DNA of 64,000 nucleotides from Vacuolonema iberomarrocanum LEGE 07170 (GTDB lineage Bacteria > Cyanobacteriota > Cyanobacteriia > Elainellales > Elainellaceae). Shown one piece after another: positions 26,451-36,429 of the stretch. The notes beneath the pieces are model-generated. The model was not told the DNA's origin. It saw nothing but the letters and a program-made list of their open reading frames with translations, and did no database searches. The first letter of the stretch is position 1. Each line of letters opens with the position of its first letter. The DNA is taken from contig JADEXA010000006.1 in the NCBI GenBank assembly GCA_015207365.1, forward strand, positions 62,001 through 126,000, written 5' to 3'. The translations under genes and the position numbers were made by a program.

Positions 26451-26828
26451 TCACTCTGAATTAGTTAATACGGTTGAGAGCCATAATCTTGCGAGTCTAG
26501 TCTACTCAACTCACCAGCAAGATTGTACTGGATTGTACTGAGTTTAGATCTCTTACTCCATTGACTGCGATCGCCTCAGCTTTGTCTTCATCTAGGAGGA
26601 TGAATTCAAAATTGCCCTATGCGTTGAATGTGTGTGCCTCTAGAACGATATCAAGACTATTCATGGAAGGAGGGTTCTGCCCCATTGACGCAACCCCATG
26701 CTAAATGTTCCCTCGCCCGACTGGGTGAGAGATTGGTTAGAAGAACGCCAAAGCCATGGGGGTTCCAAAGCACCAACGTCATCCACTCCTTTTCGCGTGC
26801 TCATTGCTTCATCCGGATAATGAATCAG
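26451..26828. other. Upstream part of a 920-bp gap, no gene seen
   Basis: This segment precedes four consecutive palindromic elements. It holds a direct repeat (GATTGTACTG twice, near 26520-26540) and the upstream region of the M23 peptidase gene. Frames on either strand lack support. Confidence 0.3.
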
Positions 26829-26918
26829 GACTGACTCAAAACTTGCGTAATCCTGAGTAATTTCGTTGATTTTGTGGCCGCGTCGCGGCCACAAAATCAA
26901 CGAAATGCGTAAGTTCAG
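26829..26918 (+). repeat. Palindrome PE-B copy 2, complete
   Basis: Arms 26860-26881 and 26885-26906 form a 22-bp perfect stem around GTC, with core GTTGATTTTGTGGCCGC. Flanks are AACTTGCGTAATCCTGAGTA on the left and TGCGTAAGTTCAG on the right, forming imperfect terminal inverted repeats. This is the reference copy of family B and the first of four elements lying end to end. Confidence 0.85.
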
Positions 26919-26934
26919 TGAATGACAGCTTTAT

Positions 26935-27052
26935 GCCTGAATCCAGGACAAAACCCAGAAGCGCCTTGATTTTGTGTAGCATAGACACCGCCCACGCTAC
27001 ACAAAATCAAGGCGCTTAGCCGGAGGTTCGATTTTTTGTCCTGTACTTAGGC
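26935..27052 (+). repeat. Palindrome PE-A copy 1
   Basis: Arms 26959-26980 and 26996-27017 are a 22-bp perfect stem with core CCTTGATTTTGTGTAGC, around a 15-nt loop. Terminal inverted repeats of about 20 bp bound the element: GCCTGAATCCAGGACAAAA on the left and the inverse of GCCTAAGTACAGGACAAAA on the right. Total length is about 118 bp. Confidence 0.85.
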
Positions 27053-27070
27053 TTTACGCATTTAGATTAG

Positions 27071-27123
27071 AACCAATATTTTTTGAAAGCCTTGTTTCAT
27101 GGGACTTTCAAAAAATATTGGTT
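27071..27123. repeat. Palindrome PE-D copy 1
   Basis: AACCAATATTTTTTGAAAG (27071-27089) pairs perfectly with its complement at 27105-27123 around a 15-nt loop. Copies with related arms or flanks occur at about 48636-48724 and 63683-63786. Confidence 0.6.
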
Positions 27124-27136
27124 TTTACTCAAGTGC

Positions 27137-27240
27137 GTAGCGCTATATAGCGGTGTGCAACCGCATTAAGCACAGCAACGGTTGTGTGGGGCGCGCCGCG
27201 CCCCACACAACCGTACTTAACTAACGCGCATAGCGCTATA
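27137..27240 (+). repeat. Palindrome PE-E copy 1
   Basis: The inner arms 27178-27194 and 27198-27214 (core GGTTGTGTGGGGCGC) are perfect. Outer flanks TAGCGGTGTGCAACCGCATT on the left and AACGCGCATAGCGCTATA on the right recur in inverse orientation at 44332-44430. A copy lacking the hairpin is at 56834-56873. Confidence 0.8.
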
Positions 27241-27308
27241 AACGCGCTATAAACGTCTAGCCGAAGAATCCGCATAGACGAGGCGTGGTGCATTGAGTCA
27301 AAAGGCAA

Positions 27309-27343
27309 AAGGTTAGCTGTCATAAAGATAGCTAACCTTTCAA
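27309..27343 (-). terminator. Hairpin terminator of the kinase gene
   Basis: AAAGGTTAGCT pairs with AGCTAACCTTT. Read on the minus strand it lies 26-60 bp past the kinase stop codon, and the sequence after it is T-rich (TTTTGCCTTTTG). It resembles the hairpin after the GH57-type gene at 10045. Confidence 0.6.
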
Positions 27344-27368
27344 GTTGTGCCAGCCAAATTGTGTCAGA

Positions 27369-29186
27369 TCAGCACTCGGATGGGGCAACGGCACGGGAAA
27401 CAGAATGCTCGGCCTTGAGGCAGTTAAGAGTGCGCTGTCGACCTTCTATGGCTGCCGCAAAATCATGCTTCAATTGCACGGCTTTGTCATAGGATGTCAA
27501 GGCTGCCTCAAACTTCTCCAGGGTTTCCAAGACCCGTCCTCGGTCATGCCAAGCCCAGAAGTTGTCGGGTTGAATTTTGAGCACTCGGTTATAGCAAGCG
27601 ATCGCCTCTGTTTGGCGGTTGATCGTCTCCAGCACCGCTCCTAGCTTAAACCAGGCAAGGTGATCATCGGGCTGGAGCTTCACGACTTGGCTGTAGGAGG
27701 CTACGGCAGATTGATGCTCCCCTAGGTTTTCCATGGCCATCCCCCGCATCAGCCAGGCAAGAGGATCCTTGGGATTGGTACGAATGGCCGCATCGCAGGA
27801 CGCGATCGCCTCTTCGTAATGCTGTAGGCCGTACAGTTGATTCACTTGCTTCAACTGACTAAGCAGGCGTTTGCGACTTTGAATCGCCAACTTGAAATCC
27901 GGTTTGAGGTTCACGGCACGGGTATAAGACTCGACCGCTTCCTCGTAGCGTTCGGCTGACTCCAATGTGCACCCCCGGTCATGCCAGGCCCAGTAATTGT
28001 CGGGCTGCAGCGAAATAACCTTGTCGTAGCAAGCGATTGCCTCGTTGTACTGCTCGATGTGGTCTAGCGCACGCCCCCGTTTAAACCAAGCGAGGTAATC
28101 TTCTGGATTGAGTTCTAGCACCTTATCGTAAGACTCGGCTGCCTCGGCATACTGCTTCAGATTATCCAGTGCAATTCCGCGCTTAAACCAAGCCAGATAA
28201 TCATTGGGCTGGCCTTGCACGACTTTGTCGTAGCAATCGACCGCGGCCCGATAGCGCTCTTGCTGAAACAAATCATTACCCCGCTCCAGCCAGGCCGTAT
28301 GCCCATCCAGGTTGTCCTTCGGGGTCGGAGGCAGGATGACAACTGAATGGTTGGGAGATGGCGAGATTGTTTCCAACGCGGCTAAGGCTTCGGATGCCGT
28401 CTGGTAGCGCTGACGAAAGTCGTAACGCACCATTGTATCCAGCACATCTGCCAACTCTGGGCTGACACTGACGCGATCGCGCCACCGCAACTCCCCAGTG
28501 CGAGGATCTTCGGGTAGATGGCTAGGCGACACACTTGTCAGTGCTTGAATGCCGACAATGCCCACCGCATAAACATCGCTGCTAAAGCGGGGTCGCCCTG
28601 CAATTTGTTCATTGGGCATGTAGCCGCTGGAACCAATCGCAATGGTGAAGCTCGTTTGGTGATCGAAGGTTTCGGTGATTTGGCTGGTCCCAATCTGCTT
28701 TACAGCGCCAAAGTCAATCAGCACAATTTGCTGATCCTCCTTCCGGCGGATGAGATTGGACGGCTTGATGTCGCGGTGAATCACCTGCTGTTGATGGACA
28801 AACTCCAGCGTTGCCAACATATTCTTGAGCAACTCAATGGTGTAGGCTTCATCAAATCCGCGATTGGCCTTAATTTCACGACTCAACAACGATCCTTCAA
28901 CGAATTCCTGAACCAGGTAAAACTCTTCATGTTCCTCGAAATGTGCATAGAGGCGAGGAATCTGTTCATGGCTACCCAGGGTGTAGAGTACCTGAGCTTC
29001 CCGATCGAATAATCGTCGGGCCGCTTGCAGGGAATCGGGGTCATCAACCTTCGGCTTGAGGAGCTTGACGACACAGTGAGGCTTACCCGGCAAATGTTGA
29101 TCTGCCGCCAGATAGGTCTGGCTAAAGCCGCCACCTCCCAGATGACGAACAATCTGATAACGTCCCCCGATGGTCTTCCCTAGCAT
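27369..29186 (-). CDS. Serine/threonine protein kinase with TPR repeats
   Basis: The N-terminal kinase domain (about residues 5-285) starts MLGKTIGGRYQIVRHLGGGG, has the ATP lysine in CVVKLLK, the catalytic loop HRDIKPSN (137-144) and DFG (158-160). The C-terminal 310 residues are about eight tetratricopeptide repeats with the pattern AWFKRG...YAEAAESYDKVLELNPEDY, a surface for protein partners. No membrane helix is present. This kinase-TPR architecture is common in filamentous cyanobacteria. I start at the ATG at 29186, right before the domain; in-frame starts at 29234 and 29321 would add up to 45 residues. The gene is isolated and its targets are unknown. Confidence 0.9.
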   Translation of the reverse strand: MLGKTIGGRYQIVRHLGGGGFSQTYLAADQHLPGKPHCVVKLLKPKVDDPDSLQAARRLFDREAQVLYTLGSHEQIPRLYAHFEEHEEFYLVQEFVEGSLLSREIKANRGFDEAYTIELLKNMLATLEFVHQQQVIHRDIKPSNLIRRKEDQQIVLIDFGAVKQIGTSQITETFDHQTSFTIAIGSSGYMPNEQIAGRPRFSSDVYAVGIVGIQALTSVSPSHLPEDPRTGELRWRDRVSVSPELADVLDTMVRYDFRQRYQTASEALAALETISPSPNHSVVILPPTPKDNLDGHTAWLERGNDLFQQERYRAAVDCYDKVVQGQPNDYLAWFKRGIALDNLKQYAEAAESYDKVLELNPEDYLAWFKRGRALDHIEQYNEAIACYDKVISLQPDNYWAWHDRGCTLESAERYEEAVESYTRAVNLKPDFKLAIQSRKRLLSQLKQVNQLYGLQHYEEAIASCDAAIRTNPKDPLAWLMRGMAMENLGEHQSAVASYSQVVKLQPDDHLAWFKLGAVLETINRQTEAIACYNRVLKIQPDNFWAWHDRGRVLETLEKFEAALTSYDKAVQLKHDFAAAIEGRQRTLNCLKAEHSVSRAVAPSEC

Positions 29187-29321
29187 CCCGAGGGCAAGCT
29201 CCCGGCGTTTTGTCTTTGCGTCTTTTGATTTCATGGAGGCAGATGTCCTTTTGGGTTTCCTCCAAAGCGATCCATTGAAGGCAGATGCAGGTTGGACAAT
29301 TGATTCGCGTAGTGTTCCCAC

Positions 29322-30097
29322 AATTCTTCAATGTAGATGCGTTGAGAGCAAGGCTTTGAAAAAGAATTTATCGCGTGTGACGATTCAACAAGGAATAGTG
29401 CAGACTATCAGTTCGGGGTGGGACTGTTCAACAAGCGGGTTGTTGGAGACTGGGACTTAAGAACATAAAGCGATAATGGAGCTTATCCACTCTTTTCGCA
29501 TGTCCACCCCCAGTATTCCGCATTGATCTTGATTTTTACTTCAAGAAACGATCAAGATTAAATCAAGTTTCTTCCTATTCCTGGAGGACTACACCCGTAT
29601 AAACCGATCTGAACCGTGCTCTCGCATAGAGCCGAAAACAACTCTTGAAAAACTATCGTTATTTCTACTGTGGCACATCCAAGAGAAAAGCTGTTTGAGC
29701 GTTTTATGCTTTACCCATAGCTTTATATACGGATCCATGATCTGTATGATTCGCGATTGCTTTTATTCGATTGCTTTTCCCTCAACCAAATCGTTCCAAA
29801 ATCGTATCGTGCTTCCTGATTAGCCCGATAACCCTTTTACAATCCTATTTCCTCAGATTTGATCGATCCAGTTGCTGAGATGTGTTGTTGGTTCGATGCC
29901 CATCTTTCTATTCGACTTTATACGGACAAGCCAACATGGGCAAGAAAATTGAAAATTAGAAGGCTTGGGAAACCCAGCACTTTGAGATACAGTCTTATTG
30001 AAAATGAGCGGGTTGGGCGTGGATGAACTCCAGTTTAGCTACGTCTCCCAATAGGTGTGTGGAGGCAAACCAGCGTTGGGTGTGAGAGGAGCATGTC
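29322..30097. other. Divergent gap between kinase and TamB genes
   Basis: These 776 bp hold the upstream regions of both genes. A hairpin ATCTTGAT / ATCAAGAT lies near 29525-29560. I see no ORF with a ribosome binding site and no PE-type palindrome. GAGAGGAGC just before 30098 is the ribosome binding site of tamB. Confidence 0.35.
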
Positions 30098-33000
30098 ATG
30101 GCAAGTTCACCTAATGGCGAACCCCGACCCGAAGATCCGCGACCTCCAGAAGGCCGAAGACGGCGATCGCCCCGGCTATGGCGCTGGGCGGGTTGGGGGG
30201 TGGCGGCCACGGCGGTCACGGCGGGAACCATCGGTGGTTTGTGGGGCTTGCGCTTTGTTCGGACTGAGTTGGCTCCACTGATTGCCCGACAGGTTTCTGA
30301 TCTCATCAATCGACCCGTTGAAGTCGGTGAGTTGGAGTCATTCTCCCTCACACAGGTAGTCTTTGGCGCTTCGTCGGTGCCTGCGACAGAGACCGATCGC
30401 GATCGCATGGATGTGCAACAAATTCGCGCGAATTTCAACCCGCTAGAGATACTCACTCGAAGACGGCTAGGGTTGACCATTACGCTGGTTGCCCCCGATC
30501 TCTACATCGATCAGGAATCAGATGGGGCATGGCTCAACCTTGAATTTGGCGATGATGAAGAGGAAGAAGAGGATGAGGGGGAGAGCCCAATCAAGGTGCA
30601 GTTGGATCGGCTGCGCGTTGTGAACGGAGATGTGGCACTGGCTCCTTCCCAGGACATTATGCGGGAATTGGATCGCCCAGGTGTGGGCAGTAGTCCAGGC
30701 GTTAAGCCTCTCGTAACCTATGACGATGTTGATGGCCAGCTATTCCTGGACAACGAAGATCAAATTCTGGATTTTCGTGTCGAGGTGCAACCTGAGACCG
30801 GAGGGCGAGCGGTTTTTTCAGGAGAAGCATTGCTGAGAGAACAGCGCTACACCATCTCAATACGGGGGCGGCGGATTGATGCAACTGATATCAGTTCATT
30901 GCTAGCCATTCCCGTCACGCTGGATGAAGGAGAACTCGCGTCTACCAATGTCACGATCGAAGTGGAGGGGACGGCTCTGCGATCGCTTGAGGGTACCGCC
31001 ACCGTCCGCAATGGCACGGCTCGGGTTGTGGATGTGCCAGTCCCCATTAATACGGTCAATGGGCGAGTGCGGCTGCGTGATCAAACCATTGAGCTACAAA
31101 ATACGAGTCTCCAATATGGTGCGATTCCGATTGACTTGGCAGGAACCATTGATTTGGAGGAAGGGTTTGACCTGGTTGCCGAATCCAATGATTTGGCATT
31201 TGAGACGATTCAAGAATCTGTAGACTTTGACTTGCCCGTTCCCATCGTGGGGCAGTTTGATGTGGATGCTCGATTGCTGGGGGCGCTCAATAGCCCGGAT
31301 ATCGAGGGGCAGGTGCAAACCCGTGGTCCTTTACGGGTGGATCGAGTGGATGTTGACTCGGCATCGGCAAATTTTGCGATCGACATCGGTGATAGCGTGC
31401 TGAACTTGCAAGCTATCCGGGCTGACTTAGCCGCCGGAGGAACCTTACGGGGAGATGGGCAGATTGGGTTGGGGCGGTCGGCGTCGGGCCTGGCGATCGC
31501 TCTGCAACTTCGGGATGTTGCTGCCGATGCGATCGCTCGAAATTATGGGGCAAATCTTCCCGACGATATTCGCATCGGTACCGCTTCAGCCGATGTACAG
31601 GTCTCGGGACCGTTGAATCAAATCGTCACCCAAATCGATTGGGAAGCGTTGCAGGGTACGTTCCCGGCGAGCGGTGAGATTGCGATCGCCGATGGAGCAG
31701 TTGAATTTCGCAACACCACGGCTCGTACCGGCATCGGGGTTGTCAATGCCAGCGGGCTCATTGCTAACAACCAATGGCGAGCCGAAGCCCAGGCCGATAA
31801 TGTTTCCCTGTCAACGTTTTCACCACAGCTAGCGGGGGCGTTGACGGGTACCGTCCGCGCTTCTGGAGATTTGTCAGACCTCAGCCTTGGTGGGCTGCGG
31901 GCCGAGGGAGCGGTGCAGTTGTCGGAGGGGGTTCCCTACTTCGAGCGTCCGCTATCGTCATCCTTTCGGTGGTTGGGCGATCGCATCCAGTTCGACCAAA
32001 TTAGTGGCCCAGGGTTAGATGCCAATGGTACGGTCACGGTCAACCTGGATGGGCAGCCGAGGGTTGGGCCATTTGATCTGGCTGTCACTGTGCAGGATTA
32101 CGATCTGGCACGTATTCGAGAGTTTGTGCCCGAGCAGGTGAGCTTGGTCGGGCAAGCGAGCTTTGATGGGCAGGTACGCGGAACGGTGGACAATCCGAGA
32201 GCCGCCGGTAACCTCCAGGTCGCTGGGTTAGCGGTCAATCAAATTGAATTTGATCCGGTGCTGAGAGGCCCGATTGATTTTGCCCTGCGTTCGGGGGGAA
32301 CGGTTGATTTAGCAGGAACTGGACAGGATCGCCTGTTTGCTCGAATTGACGATCGCTTCCGGCCTCAGGAGTTTTTGGTACAGCGAGATACCATTCTGGC
32401 ACAGGGAGAGACGGAGGGCGATCGCCTGCAAGCACGGGTCGAAAACTTCCCCCTTGCTACCCTGAATTTTGCTCCGGCAGCCGAACAAGGGCTGGGCATT
32501 TTGCAAGGGGAACTGGATGCCGTTGCCGACATCAACCTCAACACCTTTGCAACGGCTGGGCGCTTTGCTGTGACCGATCCGGCGTTGGGGTATATCCAGG
32601 CGGGACAACTGAGGGGAGAGTTCCGCTACGCCGATAATGTAGGGCGGCTGCGTAATGGAGAACTGTTGCTAGCCAATAGTCGCGTTTTGCTCGATGGTGG
32701 CGTGACGCTAGGCGAGAATCCTTCCTACCAGGGGGTTGTGCGTCTGGCCGACTTGCAAGTGCAAGATGTCTTCCAGTCCCTCCAGTGGTTTGACATTAGT
32801 GATGTGGGACGGGGCTTGCAACCCCCCACCTATGATCCGGCCGTGGCAGTAACGCCACTATCGGTTGGAGATGCACAAGCGGCTCTCATTGACCAGTTAC
32901 GGCGTTTAGCAGAAATTAAGGCGCTACAGGACGTTCAAATTGCCGAAGCCGAGCAACAAATTCAGATACCCTCCCTATCGGAGTTGGAGGGTATTTTGAC

Positions 33001-34939
33001 CGGGGCCATTAGCTTCAATGGTACGGTTCAAACGGGCGTTGAAGCTGACTTTGATGTGAGAGGGCAAGACTGGCGATGGGGGACTTACGAACTGGAGCAA
33101 GTGCTGGCTGATGGTAGCTTTAGTGACGGCACCCTAACGCTCTTACCCCTGCGCTTGCAGGCGGATGAGGCAACCTTTGTCAATGTCACAGGCCAGTTTG
33201 GGGGAGAGGAGCAAGAAGGGCAACTGCAAGCTCAGGGGGTTCCCGCGCAGGAGCTGGCGGCATTTCTCAATCTTCCTATCGATATTGATGGTCTGCTGGG
33301 TGCCAATGTGCTGCTGGGTGGCAACCTCGACAATCCTCAGGCGCAGGGAGAAATTGTCCTCAGTCAGGGAACGTTCAATCAAAATCCGCTACAGGAATCG
33401 AAAACCCTTTTTGGCTATGAAGATGCGCGCCTCAATTTTGTGGGGCAAGTGGGTATTCCTGATGCCGATCCCGTGCGCTTTCAAGGCAGTATTCCTTATC
33501 AGTTTCCGTTCATGGCAGTTGTTCCCGATTCCGATGAGATTAGCCTGACAGCTCGGGTTGAGGATGATGGCCTACAACTGGTTAGCCTGTTTACAAACCA
33601 GGTGGCATGGGAAGGCGGAAGCGGTACCGTCGATCTGGATGTGGCTGGGACGCTCTCTCAACCCCAGATTGTCGGTACGGCGGAATTTGACGATGGAATT
33701 ATCTCCGCGCTGACGCTCCCAGAACCCTTGACAAACGTGACGGGGACTATAGATTTCAATGGTCGCTTGATCGAAGTGAATCGTCTGACCGGACAGTTTG
33801 AGCAGGGATCGGTTGAGGCCAGTGGTATCTTGCCGGTTTTCAATGCTGGTGATTTTCCGCGCGATGGTGATTTGGCTTCTGCCAATCCGCTGACCGTTAG
33901 CCTTGACCAAGCCGAGCTAAATTTCAAGGGTTTGTACCGTGGGGGTGTCGAAGGCGAGGTTGCCATCACTGGATCGGCCTTTGCGCCCCTCGTTTCTGGG
34001 GATATTTTGCTGCAAGACGGGGTTGTAGAACTCGGGGGCGGCGGCGGTCAGTCTGGGGAAGCGGCTCCGGTGACTGAAGTGTCCGATTCTCCGACCAGAC
34101 CGCCTCAGTTGGAGGATGTGCAAATTACTTTGGGCGATCGCCTTCGGATTACTCTGAGCCCTATCTTAAACATGGTGGCGCGAGGGGATTTGACGATCAA
34201 CGGGCCACCTAACGACCTGCGTCCCGAAGGGGTGATTGAACTCCGCAGCGGCCAGGTGAATCTATTCACGACGCAATTTGGTTTGTTGGGGGGCTATGAC
34301 AACGAAGCCCGATTTGAGCCCAATCGTGGACTCGATCCCATCCTGGATGTCCGGCTAGTGACATCCGTGCCCGAAGTGCAACGAGCTCCGGCTGCGCCGA
34401 CCTCACCCTTTGCCACGGCTGAAATTCAAGAAACCCTCGTCACAGATATTGGTGCTGTCGGAACGGTGCGGGTAGAAGCCTCCGTCATGGGGCCTGCTAG
34501 CCAACTCTCCGACAACCTGGAGCTGACCAGTAGCCCTGCTCGCAGCGAGAACGAAATTGTTGCGTTGCTAGGCGGTGGGGCGGTGAATTCTTTGGCCGCT
34601 GGAGATGGGACATTGGCGATCGCCAACCTTGCAGGCTCAGCCCTACTTACCCAGGTACAAAACTTTGTCTCGCGCACCCTCGGTGTTACGGATTTCCGCC
34701 TCTACCCCACTCTGCTCCCTACCGATGATTCGGCTTCAGACTCGACCCTGGAACTGGCTTCCGAACTGGGTTACAACATTACCGGAAATTTCTCGGCTTC
34801 TGCCCTGGCGATCCTGACAGCCGATGCCCCTGTCCAGTTCAACCTGCGCTATCGGCTCAGTGATGAGTTTCTGCTGCGCAGTTACCTCGATACCGATGGT
34901 GGGACTGGGGCGGTTCTGGAATTTGAAACCCGATTTTAG
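30098..34939 (+). CDS. tamB: TamB-family translocation/assembly or lipid-transport protein
   Basis: TamB-type proteins span the periplasm and help outer-membrane protein assembly or carry lipids to the outer membrane. The 1613-residue protein has a short cytosolic Pro/Arg-rich N terminus, one membrane helix (about 30-52) and then a very long repetitive beta-rich region of AsmA/DUF490 type. The last 250 residues match the DUF490 domain (LRSGQVNLFTTQFGLLGGYD, LTSSPARSENEIVALLGGG, and a C-terminal FNLRYRLSDEFLLRSYLDTD). Chloroplast Tic236 is a homologue. An Omp85 partner gene is not in the window. GAGGAG precedes the start. Confidence 0.9.
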   Translation: MASSPNGEPRPEDPRPPEGRRRRSPRLWRWAGWGVAATAVTAGTIGGLWGLRFVRTELAPLIARQVSDLINRPVEVGELESFSLTQVVFGASSVPATETDRDRMDVQQIRANFNPLEILTRRRLGLTITLVAPDLYIDQESDGAWLNLEFGDDEEEEEDEGESPIKVQLDRLRVVNGDVALAPSQDIMRELDRPGVGSSPGVKPLVTYDDVDGQLFLDNEDQILDFRVEVQPETGGRAVFSGEALLREQRYTISIRGRRIDATDISSLLAIPVTLDEGELASTNVTIEVEGTALRSLEGTATVRNGTARVVDVPVPINTVNGRVRLRDQTIELQNTSLQYGAIPIDLAGTIDLEEGFDLVAESNDLAFETIQESVDFDLPVPIVGQFDVDARLLGALNSPDIEGQVQTRGPLRVDRVDVDSASANFAIDIGDSVLNLQAIRADLAAGGTLRGDGQIGLGRSASGLAIALQLRDVAADAIARNYGANLPDDIRIGTASADVQVSGPLNQIVTQIDWEALQGTFPASGEIAIADGAVEFRNTTARTGIGVVNASGLIANNQWRAEAQADNVSLSTFSPQLAGALTGTVRASGDLSDLSLGGLRAEGAVQLSEGVPYFERPLSSSFRWLGDRIQFDQISGPGLDANGTVTVNLDGQPRVGPFDLAVTVQDYDLARIREFVPEQVSLVGQASFDGQVRGTVDNPRAAGNLQVAGLAVNQIEFDPVLRGPIDFALRSGGTVDLAGTGQDRLFARIDDRFRPQEFLVQRDTILAQGETEGDRLQARVENFPLATLNFAPAAEQGLGILQGELDAVADINLNTFATAGRFAVTDPALGYIQAGQLRGEFRYADNVGRLRNGELLLANSRVLLDGGVTLGENPSYQGVVRLADLQVQDVFQSLQWFDISDVGRGLQPPTYDPAVAVTPLSVGDAQAALIDQLRRLAEIKALQDVQIAEAEQQIQIPSLSELEGILTGAISFNGTVQTGVEADFDVRGQDWRWGTYELEQVLADGSFSDGTLTLLPLRLQADEATFVNVTGQFGGEEQEGQLQAQGVPAQELAAFLNLPIDIDGLLGANVLLGGNLDNPQAQGEIVLSQGTFNQNPLQESKTLFGYEDARLNFVGQVGIPDADPVRFQGSIPYQFPFMAVVPDSDEISLTARVEDDGLQLVSLFTNQVAWEGGSGTVDLDVAGTLSQPQIVGTAEFDDGIISALTLPEPLTNVTGTIDFNGRLIEVNRLTGQFEQGSVEASGILPVFNAGDFPRDGDLASANPLTVSLDQAELNFKGLYRGGVEGEVAITGSAFAPLVSGDILLQDGVVELGGGGGQSGEAAPVTEVSDSPTRPPQLEDVQITLGDRLRITLSPILNMVARGDLTINGPPNDLRPEGVIELRSGQVNLFTTQFGLLGGYDNEARFEPNRGLDPILDVRLVTSVPEVQRAPAAPTSPFATAEIQETLVTDIGAVGTVRVEASVMGPASQLSDNLELTSSPARSENEIVALLGGGAVNSLAAGDGTLAIANLAGSALLTQVQNFVSRTLGVTDFRLYPTLLPTDDSASDSTLELASELGYNITGNFSASALAILTADAPVQFNLRYRLSDEFLLRSYLDTDGGTGAVLEFETRF

Positions 34940-35321
34940 CCTGATTCCCTGTGCTCCTGCCCGTAGCTCAACTGCCCAAGACTCGACGACCTAGCCTCAA
35001 GGGCGACATACCCAGTCCGAATAGCAAACCCCCGATATATTTTCTGTGAAATGTTTGCGGAGCAAGCATTTCACAGAAAATATATCGGGGGTTCTACGGC
35101 TATTTAACCGGATTCGATATTAGTGGTGGAAAGGATGACAAGCGGTTGACGATATGCCTATGATTTCGGGTACAAGAGATGTATGAACCTTGTGTTGACG
35201 TTTGAGAAAATGAGCTTTTCTTTGACTAAATTCAGCGGTTCAGTTGATTGTCTCGAAAATCATTCATGCCCTGTTTGTGATCCGGTAGTTTATACACAGC
35301 TTTTACGCATCCTTCTTTCCC
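34940..35321. other. Gap after tamB with PE-C copy 1
   Basis: It contains palindrome PE-C1 (listed separately) and the upstream region of the gene at 35322. A frame at 35183-35371 is open but overlaps that gene and lacks support. Confidence 0.4.
35027..35122 (+). repeat. Palindrome PE-C copy 1
   Basis: The left arm (35027-35058) and right arm (35062-35093) form a 32-bp stem with one wobble and loop GGA, the longest in the window (core CCCCCGATATATTTTCTGTG). The right flank TATTTAACCGGATTCGATAT is the family signature; the left flank of the other copies is absent or decayed. The arm sequence differs entirely from copies 2 and 3. Confidence 0.8.
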
Positions 35322-36167
35322 ATGACCGTATTCCATTCTCGACCCGGCCAGGTGCCCGACCCCTCTCCTGACGGCTCGCCGGAAGCCGAAGAATCCTGGG
35401 CGATCGCCGCGCAGAGTATCCTTGGGAAATTGCCTACAGAGGCCAAAGTCTGGTTTGAGGGCTTGCCCTGGCATCAGCGCCGCTACATCCTTTCCCTCTG
35501 TCATCTGATGTCGGCAGCTAGCCCGGAGATGCAAGCCGAATTTTTAGATGAATACACCGCTGATGGACTAGTGACGCGGCAACTCGAAGACAAAGAAACC
35601 GAGCAGCGAGTACGGGATTATCTGGGTGAGTTTCGCATCGATACCGACCTGAATGCCAGAGTGCTGCGGCATTATATCCGTCAGTTTTACATTCACTCTG
35701 CTCAAGATTCCCGGCGACAACCGGACCAATATCTTCGCTCGGCTCTCCGCCTGGTGTTTAGCACCGAAGAACGAAATAACGTTTTCAGCTACATTCTGGG
35801 TTTTGAGTTGTTGAAAATGATGTTTCGTATGAGTTGGGGGCAGCATGAGCGACTCTATCGCCTTCAGCGCAACCAGGAAGAGTTTATCGAACACTACATT
35901 CGCCCCATTCAACATGCCCATCGCATCAACAACATTATTGTGCCGAAGGATGAGGGTGTTTTCTTTGCTAAGCGAGACTACTTCGTGCAAAAGCCCGTCA
36001 TCTCAGAGCGCAAACTGGTGGCGCTGGTGATGGCAACCTTTGTGACGGACTTTGTGTCAGGGTTTGGCTTTTCTATCATTCGCCACCCAAACTCTGTCGT
36101 ATTCGATTACGACTACATTATGAACATGCCCCAAGAGGCAATTTTTGATGTGCAATTTTCGGAGTGA
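35322..36167 (+). CDS. Conserved cyanobacterial protein of unknown function
   Basis: The 281-residue protein has a disordered acidic N terminus (about 30 residues), then a helical body with LPWHQRRYILSLCHLMSAAS, FLDEYTADGLVTRQLEDKE, VLRHYIRQFYIHSAQDSRRQ and MSWGQHERLYRLQRNQEEFI. The C-terminal third is beta-rich. I recall homologues across cyanobacteria, sometimes carrying a misleading cobyrinic-acid synthase name; I see no ATPase or amidotransferase motif to support that. There is no signal peptide or membrane helix. Function is unknown. Confidence 0.78.
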   Translation: MTVFHSRPGQVPDPSPDGSPEAEESWAIAAQSILGKLPTEAKVWFEGLPWHQRRYILSLCHLMSAASPEMQAEFLDEYTADGLVTRQLEDKETEQRVRDYLGEFRIDTDLNARVLRHYIRQFYIHSAQDSRRQPDQYLRSALRLVFSTEERNNVFSYILGFELLKMMFRMSWGQHERLYRLQRNQEEFIEHYIRPIQHAHRINNIIVPKDEGVFFAKRDYFVQKPVISERKLVALVMATFVTDFVSGFGFSIIRHPNSVVFDYDYIMNMPQEAIFDVQFSE

Positions 36168-36320
36168 TAGCTTTGTTTGGGATAGGTCGTCCGTTGCTTG
36201 CAAAAGATTGTCAGAAAACTGGCGTCTTGCAGTGAAGCGTGCTGAACGAGAGCAGAGCGATCGCTCACGCTGAACGAAACCTCAAACTATTTATATAAAC
36301 TCTTTCGACGTTGTGAAATC

Positions 36321-36423
36321 ATATCAAATCCAGTTGAAGAACCCAAATATCGTTTTAGCCCGCTGCTTTGCAGCGGGCTAAAACGATATTTGGGTTTTAC
36401 GGCTATTTAACCGGATTTGATAT
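36321..36423 (+). repeat. Palindrome PE-C copy 2, complete
   Basis: Left flank ATATCAAATCCAGTTGAAG and right flank TATTTAACCGGATTTGATAT are inverted repeats of each other. Inside, arms 36340-36366 and 36370-36396 form a 27-bp perfect stem (core CCCAAATATCGTTTTAGCCC) around TTT. It ends six bases from the stop codon of the leftward EbsA-like gene. Confidence 0.85.
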
Positions 36424-36429
36424 CAGTTC

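Noticed and set aside
26829..27242. CRISPR array or tandem repeat array
   Set aside because: The four elements belong to different families and are not regularly spaced copies of one repeat.
35322..36167. Cobyrinic acid a,c-diamide synthase annotation
   Set aside because: No P-loop or glutamine amidotransferase motif is present; the name seems to be a carried-over error.
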